Part shown: positions 14,001 through 24,342 of the stretch, piece after piece
How positions within the stretch are numbered: the first letter of the stretch is position 1
Layout of the letters: each line of letters starts with the position of its first letter
Assembly: GCF_030936135.1 (NCBI RefSeq)
Contig: NC_082604.1
Span: 6,641,001 to 6,705,000, forward strand
DNA: 64,000 bases
Origin: Gavia stellata
Lineage: Eukaryota; Chordata; Aves; Gaviiformes; Gaviidae
Direction: 5' to 3'
Notes under the pieces: generated by a model
Databases searched by the model: none
What the model was told of the DNA's origin: nothing
The model's input: only the letters and a program-made list of their open reading frames with translations
Made by a program: the position numbers and the translations under genes

Positions 14001-14959
14001 GACGTCCTCGTCCACCAGAACACTGATGGGGCTGCGATACGTCTGACCTCCGGGAAATGAGTTTGTGTAAAATTACCAGTCCTCCCCCGTCCCTGCTCTG
14101 CTGAGCAGAGGTGCATCCCTGATGTCCCAGCTCAGGATCCGGCCCCCTCTCCCTCCTCTGTCAGATGAAAGGAAGATGCAAGTTCACAGGCTGCTGTACC
14201 GTCCTAAACTCTCTACTTGTGCAGATAGAAAGTTGAGAAGAAAACATGGCCCATAGGCTGCTGGGATTCATGCTAACCCGTTTGCAGGCAGAATCCTGGC
14301 TCCGAGTGAGATTTTGCTTTCTTCCATGTGTGGCAACTCAGTGACACAGAATTTTCCAGCAAAAAAAAGAATCCGCCTTTTTTAGCTCGGGCTGTGTGTG
14401 GACTTGCATTTGTAATGTTGTCTGCAACTGCAATCTGAGACAATTGAACCTGCCTAATTGTTGCTGTGTGTATACGCTGCACGTGTTCCAGCAGGGATTA
14501 TGCATCCTCCCTTCTCATTGCTGTTGCTGCCTGGGGTCTGCCATTTCTCTACCAGTTAAATGCGTCATATTTTTATTGAATAGCAACGTCCCAACGCTAA
14601 GAAGAGAGAAATACAATGCGGGCATAATGAATCATGGGCTCTGGTAGATTTGCTCAGCCCCAGGAGACTGTCTGGAGCTGGCCAAGAGATGAAACACTGT
14701 GGCCTAACTCTTGTTTTTCTTCACTGTTGCCTGGAAAGTGCACCCACAGGAATTCAGAAAACAAGACTCAACCTGCCTGCGCAAGAATCCAGGATCCTGA
14801 ATGGGCCAGGAGGAGGAACGTGCCTGGGAGGACAAGGGGCTGAGTGGCATCATGCCCTGCTCAAGTGAAAGGGAGAATAAGGACATGTGCACATGTACAA
14901 CACCATGCAACCCTTTCCCTCTGCTCAGGGCAGGGTAGGCTTCAGGACAGGCATCAGAG
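2082..14959. other. Gene-poor non-coding stretch
   Basis: No convincing exon, tRNA or full-length repeat was seen. The longest open frames (for example 4947-5534 and 5678-6325, both +) have no recognisable domain, ordinary non-coding composition and no splice context, and are treated as chance. Isolated TATA-like (about 6794-6801) and AATAAA-like (about 4343) strings occur without other support. Lineage-specific long non-coding RNAs cannot be excluded from sequence alone. Confidence 0.55.
8350..8360 (+). repeat. 11-mer CTGCAGTAGCC, copy 1 of 5
   Basis: This is the first of five exact + strand copies (also 29073-29083, 44200-44210, 55850-55860, 58871-58881). No complement copy was noticed. 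Flanking bases are not obviously homologous between copies. Function unknown. Confidence 0.5.
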
Positions 14960-15316
14960 ATAAAGCCTGGCTGGAGAGGAACCAGAGATGGGCAGCAAGA
15001 AGGACCAGGGAACTTGGAAAGATGACCTATGAAGGCAGACTGAATGAACTGGCATTGGTTAATCCAGAGGAAGGAAGACTAGGGAGACTAGTTAAGCCTG
15101 TAAGTATATAAAAGACTATCAGAGAGTAAGGCAGTAAATTGTTCTCCCACTGGAGAGAGGGGAAAATTTACAATAATAGAGATTTTTGAAAAAACATTGA
15201 GAGAAACTTTCCAGCTGCAGGAGAAATAAGCCCTCGAAAAGATACAGGTTGGGACATCTCCATCAATAGATGTTTTTAAGACCAGGTTAGACAAACCTCT
15301 GTCAAGAATGCAGCTT
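14960..15316 (+). mobile_element. Old, degraded CR1 retrotransposon fragment
   Basis: The stretch follows the general plan of the CR1 ORF2 C-terminal and 3' region. It starts with a GGGCAGCAAGAAGGACCAGG-type segment and a 'CTATGAAGGCAGACTGAATGA' segment. Near the end it has a 'GGGACATCTCCATC' and 'TTTTTAAGACCAGGTTAGAC' segment, the usual CR1 sequence before the 3' terminus. It is heavily diverged, has no open ORF2, and lacks the terminal octamer repeats, so the 3' end is truncated or eroded. Boundaries are approximate, and subfamily cannot be assigned by eye. Confidence 0.68.
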
Positions 15317-18300
15317 TGGGCAGCGAGGATGGACAACATGGATTTTTGGGGTCTTCTTAATTTCAGTTTGTTTTTTAGGTGGTTTCACTGTGCTGAAGCC
15401 AAAAGCTTCAGGAGAAAAATTCTGCCATTGCACGGGGTGAGGGTATTCATGCGTGTCTCAAGTGTGGTGGGACTTCTGTACAACTGGTCTGCCCAGCATC
15501 TGTGTGTGGTTTGCCTGAGATGCAAAGAAAGCCACGTTAGGCAACCAAGGACGTGGCAACTTACTGCCATAAAGCTATTAAGGCTTTAATCAAAGAGTTA
15601 AGGAATTGAAGATGTGACAAAATATTTTTGTCATGTAAAAGCCACTCAAACCCACCTTTATAGGCCTCTCAGTAAAGGAGTCTTTGAGGAAGATTCCTTT
15701 TAACAGCCCCATAAAAGCATTGTCTATTATCCCTGAACTTCTAATATTAGCAGGCATGGAGCATAAATATTAATCACTTAATGGAGCAGCTGAGTGCTCC
15801 TCTGTAATGTTTACAGCAATGCACAGGTGAGTGTGCCCCCTCCCCACCGAGACAGCCATAACTAGAAGTCGCGTGAATATAGCCATGGGGGCAAAGTGGT
15901 CAGCCAGCAACCTACAGACCTGCCTGCTTCCTTCCACTAAAGCCACCGCGGGCGCTGGAAACCGAACCCCATGGAGAATCAGTAACGCTGGAACATGCAG
16001 CAGCAGCTTCCAGTGCTGGGGGTGGTAGAAGAGTCCCTGAACTGGCCAGGGACGTGGCTGGGACGGGACAAGAGTGTGCTAGGACAAAAGCCTTCTTTTT
16101 ATGCTGTTCTTGTTTCAAGGCTGCCCATCTCTCTAGGGTGACAAATGGAGAGTGGTGACTCTGAATCCCAGCACTTACCCTGTAACTGCTTGTTCTTCTG
16201 CAGCATAGGAAAAAATGACTTGGACGAAGATGCTGACGCTGGCTTTGTTCCCCAGAAAGAAGCAATGCCGGAAGGTAGGAGTCATAAGCCTGAAAAAGCT
16301 AGCACAGCTCAGCACATCCCTCTGGAATTTGGATGCTCTCCCTCGCTTCCCCTGTGGTCTCCTCTGCTGTCTGCCGGGGGGCATGGCAAGGCAAGTGGGT
16401 GAGGCTCACCCCACGGAGGCTCCTGGGCTCAAGCAAAGATTGCTTTTGGTTATCTGCATATTTTCTAAGAGTTTCCAAAGGTAGGGGAAGGTTTCCCTCC
16501 ACCATGGGTGGTCCATCTTCTCAGGCACCCTCATGGTCTGAAACCTTGGTACAGCAAGAGGGGAGGGATGAACAGTGTCAGGAGGTGAGGGGGGAGCGCT
16601 TACAGTGGTTTGGGGGTTTCTGTACTATCCAGGCAGGTGAACTTGTTAAGTTACGCTCCTTCCTGCAAGCAGTGCAACACAAGGGGAATCTGAGATGGAG
16701 CTGAGGACCGGAGAGGAGGGAACTTCTGCGAGAGGGGAGTGGGTGGAGGCAGGGGCAGAAAGCGAGGCCATGTGTTACCAACCTGGCACCCCCGAGGGGG
16801 GGGCAGGAGGCTTTTGCCAGCGCCTTGCACTGACAGTGGGTACCTACCTCCTCACAGTCCAAATGCAAAAGGATTGGGAAGATGCTCAGTTTCTGAGCAA
16901 ACATCCACATAAACGTACCACAATTAGTGGTACATGTGGGCTGGCCAGCTGCCCATCTCACTTACATCCCTACTCAAGAGCTGTGCAAACTCATCCTGCC
17001 TTCAGGTTCAGGGTGTATGCAAGGTTTAACCAGCTTTTAAATGCTGGGAAGTGCCCTAAACCATTTCGCCCGTGCAGGAAAGCATCTGCCTGCTGTGAAA
17101 GCCCAGCCCTGGTGCTCACGCTCCAAGAACAGCGCTCTCTGCCAAGGGTCCTGAAGGGCACGGGGTGCCGTACGGAAACCCGGCCAGGACCCGAGCCCCG
17201 CACCCCAGCCTTGCCCGGGCAAGCAGGCTCTGCCTCCCCTCTCCTCCCAGGCAGTGTAGCAAACTGCTTGCGGGGAGCACCCTACCCAGCCCGTCTGCAG
17301 CCAGGGAGACGCACCAGGAGTTGGCTGCGTCGCACACGAAAGCTGCGTCTCCCCAGGTGCCTGGCTCAGACTGGTACCGGCCGTAACGGGAGCACCTGGG
17401 GAGAGCACAGGGTTGCAGCGTGAACCTGCATTCCGCAATAGCGCTGTGGGTTATTTCTTTTCTGGGGGTTTGTTTCAAAATACTTTTTATGTCCTTGCAG
17501 ATGTTTCATCTCCTCAGCGGGAGCGGAGAGGTCCGCGTGCGGGGGAACTTCATCTGCTGCCATGGCGGGAGTAAGGCACAGCGAGATGCCAAGCTTGGAC
17601 ACATACTTGTAAGATACGGCCCCAGACCACAAGCCGACTCCTTTCAAGGTGGAAAAACATGGATACACCCCACACATGGTTTGCTTGCTCTTCCCAGTTG
17701 AGCAGTGGAAGCGCAGTAGCCAGGGTAGATACAGTGTACCGTGTCCTGCAGCCCCGATTGCCCGCCAGTGGGGAATGGTGCTGATTTAAGTGGGACCCTT
17801 GTTTTGGCTCGTGTGGTCAGGGTCTCTTTTGTTCCAGAATTCAAGCTTTTATAATAATGCTAATGACGCTAGCTTGCCTGAAACCTAATTAATACACAAC
17901 TTGGCAAATTGTATTTGCATACACTGATCTCTGCTTGTGGTTGCTTGTTTGACGGAGAAATAGAGGAGGCTGAAAGTGGTTAAAGCCTGAAACTAGTTTA
18001 AGCCAAAAAGTAGCCGTAAGCCCCATTTTCCGTGCTGCGGGCAGCTCTCGGGCACGCGCCCTGCACCGCCGGCACGCAGGGGTGCTGGGACTGGCTGCGG
18101 TGGGGCCCTGGGCCGGAGGGCTCTCCCGGGGGGGCAGTGAAATAAGGTGCTCGGGGAAGCTGTCTGCGTCTTGCTAATGAAGTATTGCTGTATCTGCGCT
18201 GTTACTCAAAACAAGGCTGTAGCAATCCAGGGCGATGGCAGCTTTGCTGGAGCTAGTCTCTGCCTGTGTTTATAACAGGGGTACGATCGCTTTGTGCGCC

Positions 18301-18449
18301 TTTGCAGAAAGAGCCCCCCAAAGGCAGGCGGGCAGGAAGGGCGTTGTGTGCTCCCACCCAAGGGTTGCTGCAGCGGGATGGGGAAACTTTCTCCCAGGCA
18401 AGGACAGGACTGAGCGAGACCCTCTCCTGCGGCACGCTCCCCTGCCAGA
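15317..18449. other. Non-coding flank upstream of the CpG island
   Basis: No exon was identified. The GC content rises towards the right, with CpG-containing patches at about 17160-17350 and 18015-18140 that may be shore of the CpG island. The long frame at 16695-17423 (+) is low-similarity, Pro/Arg-rich sequence without a domain and is not called a gene. Confidence 0.5.
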
Positions 18450-18799
18450 ACAGTGCCGCCGGCCACGCTTCAGCCTCGCTCACGGCTTCCCGGGCTGAGG
18501 ACTCCTCCGTTACCGCGGCTTTGGGGGGCAGGTGCGGGTGTGGAGGCACCCAGGGCTGTGCTGGGGGGAGGCTCGGGGTCTGCCGGTCACGGGCAGCCGC
18601 TTCGCTCCTCGGCGGCTCTGCCGCGGCGGGAGGAGGAGGAGGGTGGTGAGGATGCTGTGGCGCCGCTGCCCTGCTCCCTGCGCTCGTCTTCTCCAGGAAA
18701 GCAGCCGCCCTCAGCTTCGGAGCCGGCTTTACCGCTGCCAGCCGCCCCGGTACCCTTCACCGCCTGACAGCCCTCAGCTCGCTCCTTACCCCGGGCGGC

Positions 18800-18987
18800 T
18801 GCGGGCGGCGGGGCGGGGGCCGCGTGCCCCGTCCCCGCCGGAGGCAGCCGGGCTGGCGGCGGCGCCTCCCCCAGCGCGGCGGCCCCGGCCCCCGCCGCCC
18901 CGCCTCGGCGCAGCGCCGCGCGGGGCAGCGCCGCTTAACTGCCTCGGCCGCGGCGGCAACAAAGGCGGGCGGCGGCGCTGGGCGGCG
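18800..18987 (+). other. ST6GAL1: Candidate non-coding first exon A (start approximate)
   Basis: A consensus-like donor GCG|GTGAGC occurs at 18987/18988 inside the CpG island, preceded by GC-rich sequence with no long plausible coding frame. The 5' boundary given is only a guess because no initiation site is visible. If used, it would splice over about 31 kb to the candidate exon at 49664 or to the coding exon at 50884. Confidence 0.35.
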
Positions 18988-19008
18988 GTGAGCGGCTGAG
19001 CGGGCGGC

Positions 19009-19028
19009 GGGGCCGGGGCCGGGGCCGG
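19009..19028. repeat. (GGGGCC)3 hexanucleotide run
   Basis: Three GGGGCC units plus GG occur just after the candidate exon A donor. The exact reverse complement of these 20 bases lies at 19405-19424. The G-tracts could form a quadruplex in DNA or intronic RNA. Confidence 0.9.
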
Positions 19029-19117
19029 CGCAGGTGTCGCGGGAGGGCGGGGAGGGCCGCGCCGCCCGCGGCCCTCGGGGGTCTCGGCGTGGCCGGGCCG
19101 GGGGGCGGCTCCGGCGC

Positions 19118-19133
19118 GGGGGGGGGGGGGGGG
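19118..19133. repeat. G16 homopolymer in the CpG island
   Basis: Sixteen consecutive G residues occur within the island. The run length is prone to sequencing error and to slippage, so the true length may differ. Confidence 0.9.
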
Positions 19134-19204
19134 ACGGGGACGCGCGAGCGGTCTCGAGTGAGCGGCGCGGGGCGCTGCCTTGATTGACACGTGCCGGCTC
19201 GGCT

Positions 19205-19285
19205 GCGGCGTAACTTTATTAATTCCGCTTATAATTACGATTTTTTTTATCCTTATCGCCCCATAAATAGAAACTTTTGAGCGGT
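19205..19285 (+). promoter_or_regulatory. AT-rich block with TATA-like box inside the CpG island
   Basis: About 80 bases of AT-rich sequence interrupt the GC-rich island. It contains TTATTAATT, TATAATTA, a T8 run and CATAAATAG (19262-19270). The last is close to a TATA box and would place a start near 19293, ahead of a strong donor at 19668. TAATTA-type strings are also homeodomain-like. No experimental support; alternative core promoter is an inference. Confidence 0.4.
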
Positions 19286-19292
19286 AGTCGTG

Positions 19293-19668
19293 CACGGCCG
19301 TAGCTGCCCGGGCTGCGCGTCCCTCCTGCCTCGGCCGGACACCCCGCCCGCCCCGGCCGCTGCCCGGGCTCCTCTCCGCGGGCGGCGGCGGGAAGCGGCG
19401 GGTCCCGGCCCCGGCCCCGGCCCCGGCTCCGCTCGGCGGGGCTTTGCCGGCAGAAGACCCGGCCGATCCCGGCCGCGGAGCCTGCCCAGTGCCGGCACCG
19501 AGGGAGCTCGGGCGGGGGGTGAGGCGGGTAATGCCAACGAAAAACGTACCCTGTGCCTCCAGCCCCTTCCTCGCCTCCTATGTGCTTATTTTCATCCGAA
19601 TTTAACTGAGCTCTGCTGGCGTGGGTCAGTCCGCACGGACCTGCGAGTTGTAGCAAGGGACGTACGCT
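19293..19668 (+). other. ST6GAL1: Candidate alternative first exon B
   Basis: It is bounded on the left by the position about 25 bases after the TATA-like CATAAATAG. On the right it ends at a very good donor, GCT|GTAAGT (19668/19669). It is GC-rich and CpG-rich for the first 250 bases. No clear conserved coding frame is present. It could be a second ST6GAL1 leader exon, or the donor may be chance. Confidence 0.3.
19404..19427. repeat. (GGCCCC)3 hexanucleotide run
   Basis: A CCCGG-rich run contains three GGCCCC units at 19407-19424. It is the inverted counterpart of the run at 19009-19028, about 380 bases away, so the two could base-pair in a transcript crossing both. Confidence 0.9.
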
Positions 19669-22600
19669 GTAAGTAATTTTAGAAGTAGCTAGATTCGTTT
19701 TTAATAGCTCACGGCAGGTCAGACTGCAGAGAGGAAAAATAATGTTTTACGTGTTCTCTGTGTTGCCGTGCACTAGTGTTTTCTTTGGGGGCAAATCTCG
19801 TTTGCTGTACTTGTGAGCCCCCCCAAATCGGGGTGGTGGAAGGGGACCCAGGGACGTGAAGGAATGGAAACCGCTGCTGCTCGATGCTGTTTCCATAACT
19901 GCTTGCTGCAACTGGATCTAATCACTGACAGTGTCAAAACAAAAATATCTGAGAGGGAAAAGGTGCCATTGCAGGGCAGCTGGATGTAGCAGGAGATTTT
20001 CTTGGCTCTGAGGGAGTGAGAAACCAGAGCTGCCTGTTAATGTGTGAGGAATGACTATAACTTGCAATGTGCAACTCCCCCCCAAGGGGCACGCTCACCG
20101 GGCTGCACTTGCCTAAAAGGCTGGTAGCTAACCTAGCGGGATTTTATAACCCTCCTTACATGAAGGATCGTGGAATAGTTTTCCTGAGCTGCGATAACCT
20201 TAAATACATGGGAGCACTGCGATGCACGCCTGCGCCAGCCTCCTGCTCTGGGAGGGGAGTCAGCGGAAGGAGACCCCAGCCGCGTGGGGCTGGCTTACCT
20301 CACGTGTGCCACTGAGGGGGAAAGGGCTGGCTCTCCGGCCTCAGCTTTTGCTGCAAAACCTGGTTATTGGCCTCGGTCGTGCGTCTTGGAGAGTTGCCGT
20401 CATTAAGATACGGTAACAAGCACACATCCCTTGCACTTCATAACCGTGCCCTTTTGCCTGGGTCATGGTGTCAGGGAAGGTTTAAGTGGCGCTTTGAGTA
20501 ACTGAGGAGTTTGTATAGACATGAGTGATGCTGAATGTTCCCCGGGAGGAAGAATATTCCCAGGAAAAATCTTCCCCAGAAGGCCCCTGGGACAGAGGCC
20601 AAGAGCATCTAATGAGGCAAACTTTTCCTATTAGCTGCAGCTTTTGCTGTTGGAGGATGAGGGCTTGGGGGCTGGAGTCGGCAGGCACGGGGACCTCTGA
20701 GGGCAGGCAGCCTTTCTCCAGGTCTCCTCTGCTCCTGGCAGCCGATCGCCTCGCCTCGGCACAAGCCGCTGCTTTGGAGGTGATGCAAGTGCTGAGTCTA
20801 GACAAATCATCCGTTTTCTTCTGGTTTAGCTGATAAATCGGTTTGCTGCTGCTGGAGGTGATCGTGCTGCAGAGACGGGTAGCTCCGTGGTGCCGAGGCG
20901 TGTGTGCTCAGGGAGCTCCGGCGCAGCCGCCATGGCTGCTGGGGACAGGACAGCCTTGCGGGGCTGCGGCTTGGCTCCAGATAAATCTGTCCTCTGGCTT
21001 GCTTTCTTTCATTTTGTGGTTGCTTTCCTTAGGTAGGCAAAATACTGTGGAAGGAGCTCTGGTTTGGGCTGCGTTCATACGCAGCAGTGGTGACTTAGTG
21101 TGGGCTTTGTGGGTATATCGTGGGGTCCTTTTGCCTAAATGTGTGCCTCTGGCAAAAGCGGTGGCTGGCCTGAAAATCCTCCTTAGGAGATGGACAGCCT
21201 GTGCAGTGAGCTGGCACGTTATCAGCGGTGCTGCAGTGCTTAGCTGGGGGAGGTGTGTGTGTGTCGCTGGCAGCAAACGTGAAGTTAAATTTCAGACAAG
21301 AGGGAGGAATACACGATCATCTTTACCTAATTCCCGCGCAGACAAATATTTGTTGATGAGGCTTTGATAAGCAGGCTGCTTGCTTGGTGGCTGTTGGTTT
21401 GCAAATACTCTGTAACTTGGTTAAAACCAAACTGTGGAAATGGAGGTGCATCGTTGTTCACTGAGATGTAGTTTTCTAGGGACAAAATAGGCAAGTACTT
21501 AAATCTTGATCTGATGCCATTGCTGGCAGAGTCCTCTACTGCAGGAGCTGGAAATGCATGGGAGGAATTAGAGGTGCCAGTATGAGATGGCCGAGGGTGG
21601 TCTAATGAATGGCAAAGCAGACGCAGCCGGTAATCTTTAACTCTGTCCTTGAGACTGTGGTGCAAGAGGCACTCGGCTGCAGAAGCAGATTACTGTATAT
21701 TCAGAAGCTTATTTCCCCGCCTGCCCCTGTCAGAGGGTAGATGGCCCGCTGAAGGGCAGCCCTTTGCCGAAGGCAGTGACACCGGCCACGCGGGCACCTT
21801 AACCACCGGCGCTTGGGAAGCACACGTCTCTCTGCTCCTGTGCTGCTCCAGGCTGGAGGAAACGGAGGATGATAATGGGCGCTGGCCAAAATCCACGTCG
21901 GACTGTTCTGCCCTTTGCCCTCAGGCTGGTTGGCACAGAGGAGATAGTAGAACTCAAGTTCTTCTGCCTCCTCTGCTTCTCCTGACCTGCTTGATCTGTT
22001 GCATTGCCAGCTTTTCAAAGGGCAGGAACGATGCGGCAGAGCCATGGTCCTCCTCCCTTTCCACAGGAGAGGCTGAGCAGTGCGCGCAGCCTCGGGTGAA
22101 AACGTCATTTTCCTGTTCTCAACTCAACATTCATAAAGATCACGATAAAAGGTCTGATAGAATCGTTTTGATAATCTTTTACGAAATGCTCGGACCTTTT
22201 CCGTAGCCCTCGGATTTTGCTAGAGTGATGTAAATCACAATTCTGCACAGGATTAGCAATCAAAGAGCATTATGAATCAATCTGATACTTTGTCTTAACC
22301 ATAGCCCTTCTTAGATTGCTGACCTACATATTACAGCTTTCGCTATAACTGCTTTGCTGAGGACAGGCTTTGTTTCTGAGTGTAAGGTGGCCCAACTGCT
22401 GGAGATCTTTGTGTTTGGAGAACATTTGCAATGAGATTACGCAGAGATTGACTAAAATTCCTGGTGCCTTCAGATGTGCTTGAAGTCTGTGCTGCTTGAC
22501 TGGTAACTTGTCTATGAAGTGTGACATGTAAGTGGTTCCTTTGAATGTTCTTTTAATTATAATTGTGCTGATTAAAGAAACTAGAAGATGAAATAAGATT

Positions 22601-24324
22601 CTTTCAGTATAAAGTGCTCATAGATGCCTAGCCAGCAGGAATCGTTGTTATCAGATGCTCTAATCGCTTGTGTGATTAAAAACCTTGGAAAAGCTTATAT
22701 ATTTGAGCCACTTGCTTATAGGTAAAAATCAAGGTTTGTTGCCTTTCTGAAGTGCGCAGTGCAGTTCAGCCTTTAGTGAGATGTGAACCCCGAGCTTCCT
22801 CCATAAAATCCCTCCCCGAGGTTCGCTGATGGTCCTGATGCAAATGCACTTCTGCTTGTTTCCCTCGCAGGTGAGTTTTCCTTCTGATTCCTGGAGTAAC
22901 GAGGTGAACAATGATAAAAAGGAAGGTCCAGAATTGGGTCTGTGAAGCAGTGACTTACCTGTTTTAAGGCGGCGCTTAAGCCCATTCCTACCAGTTGTTA
23001 CGATTTCAGCTCTGCAAGATCGATCCCTTAGTTTGAAGGACACTGGGAAGCAACAAGAAGTGCACGTATGAGCGTGTGTGTGCTTCCCAGCATGTACCAG
23101 TAGACTGCACATGTGCTTCTTGGTGTGTTCACTGGTGCCAGGGTTGGTGAAGGTCCCTTCAAGTGGAGAGTGTGTATGGCAGCATGTTCACCTGCAGATC
23201 TTGGGCATGAAATCTCATTTGGTCCTACAAGCTGCTAGGAGCTCTTCTGTAAAAGAAGCAACAGGGCTGCACCTCTGTGCAACGTGGGAGGTCTGTCCTT
23301 TAGCTTTCTGTCTTGGCAGGTCCCAAGAGGTGCCTTTGCTCAGCTTGGGTTTGCTGGCCCCTCAGCAGTGTTTGGAAGCCGCCTGCGGAGTTTCTGCCTT
23401 GTGTGCTTGGCTTGGGGTGTCTCTGAACTTACAACTCTGCCAGCAAGTCATCAGATGGTCTTAAATATTTGCTGACGATCTGTTGCTCACCAGTTATCAC
23501 AACCTCTGTTCTCAAACAAAGGTTGCACAGAAAGGTACAACACAGGATCTTGCTTATTCTTACATCCTCACAGCTCAAAAAAGGTCTGTTTGTGCGATCT
23601 TTATTTAAAACAGAAACATTGCACAGAATATCCCCCCTTTTACCAACAGGGTGCTGAAGGGCAGGGAGGTCTCTGCTTTTTCACATTCACTTCTGTGCCC
23701 CAGCTGCCTTTGCCTGGGAACGGTACGTCTGCACAGGCAGAAGAGAGCTCTTTGCCAGACTGTGCTAACGTTTCTGCGTGCTCCTGATGTGTGTTTCCTC
23801 TGGGAACTGGCAGCTACTGCAAATTAACTGAGCAAAGCTGCTTGCTGCTACGTACCTCTGTGCTGCTGGAGGAAGCAGAGAACCTAAACGCATCCAGCAC
23901 AGGATGCCAATCTGTCCGGCTGTACGTTGCATACTGATCTTCGTTCAGCAGCCCCCGTGGTACTGGCAGGCGTGTTCGTCATGGAGCCCGGGCTTGTGCC
24001 TGGGATTCCTGGGGGTGAGAGAGACTGGAAACGAGCTAACGCTCCCCTTATAAATATTGCATCCATTCCCACTTAAGACGGGTGAGGCAGTTTGCATTTT
24101 CAGCTGTAAAATTTTGCAGAAAAGTAGAAGTTGTTGACAGCCACGATTAATTTTTTTCATATGCATTATGGCTTGCCCTTTGTATCTTTGTAATACAGCA
24201 TTCGCTGATTAAAAAGGGTTCAGATCAGCCTGACTGCGTTCCCTGGATTTTCTGCAAATGCCTGCGTGTGCCGGCAGAGTGCCCTGTCTGTGGGGGGAGT
24301 GCGCTGATGCTCAATGGGATGGGA

Positions 24325-24342
24325 TGACAATAGAAATTGTCA
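24325..24342. promoter_or_regulatory. Perfect 7-bp inverted repeat, SOX-dimer-like
   Basis: TGACAAT-AGAA-ATTGTCA is a perfect palindrome with a 4-base spacer. Two ACAAT cores facing each other at this distance match the arrangement known for paired SOX (SoxE group) binding sites. Occupancy is unknown, and chance is possible. Confidence 0.35.

Larger units (their letters stand above)
18450..19540 (+). promoter_or_regulatory. ST6GAL1: CpG island, probable upstream ST6GAL1 promoter
   Basis: About 1.1 kb is extremely GC-rich with very dense CpG dinucleotides, GC-box-like strings and a 16-base G run, unlike anything else in the window. It lies about 31 kb upstream of the first ST6GAL1 coding exon. 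Mammalian ST6GAL1 is known to use several promoters with non-coding first exons far upstream of the coding part, so this is the natural housekeeping-type promoter. Two good splice donors on the + strand (18987/18988 and 19668/19669) support rightward transcription. The island could also fire leftward. The transcription start cannot be fixed from sequence. Confidence 0.75.

Noticed and set aside
16695..17423. 242-codon open frame (+)
   Set aside because: The longest frame outside the gene, but the protein is Pro/Arg/Ala-rich with no family resemblance. CpG-containing GC-rich DNA makes long chance frames.
18786..19295. 169-codon minus-strand frame over the CpG island
   Set aside because: Pro/Ala/Arg low-complexity product caused by GC-rich DNA.
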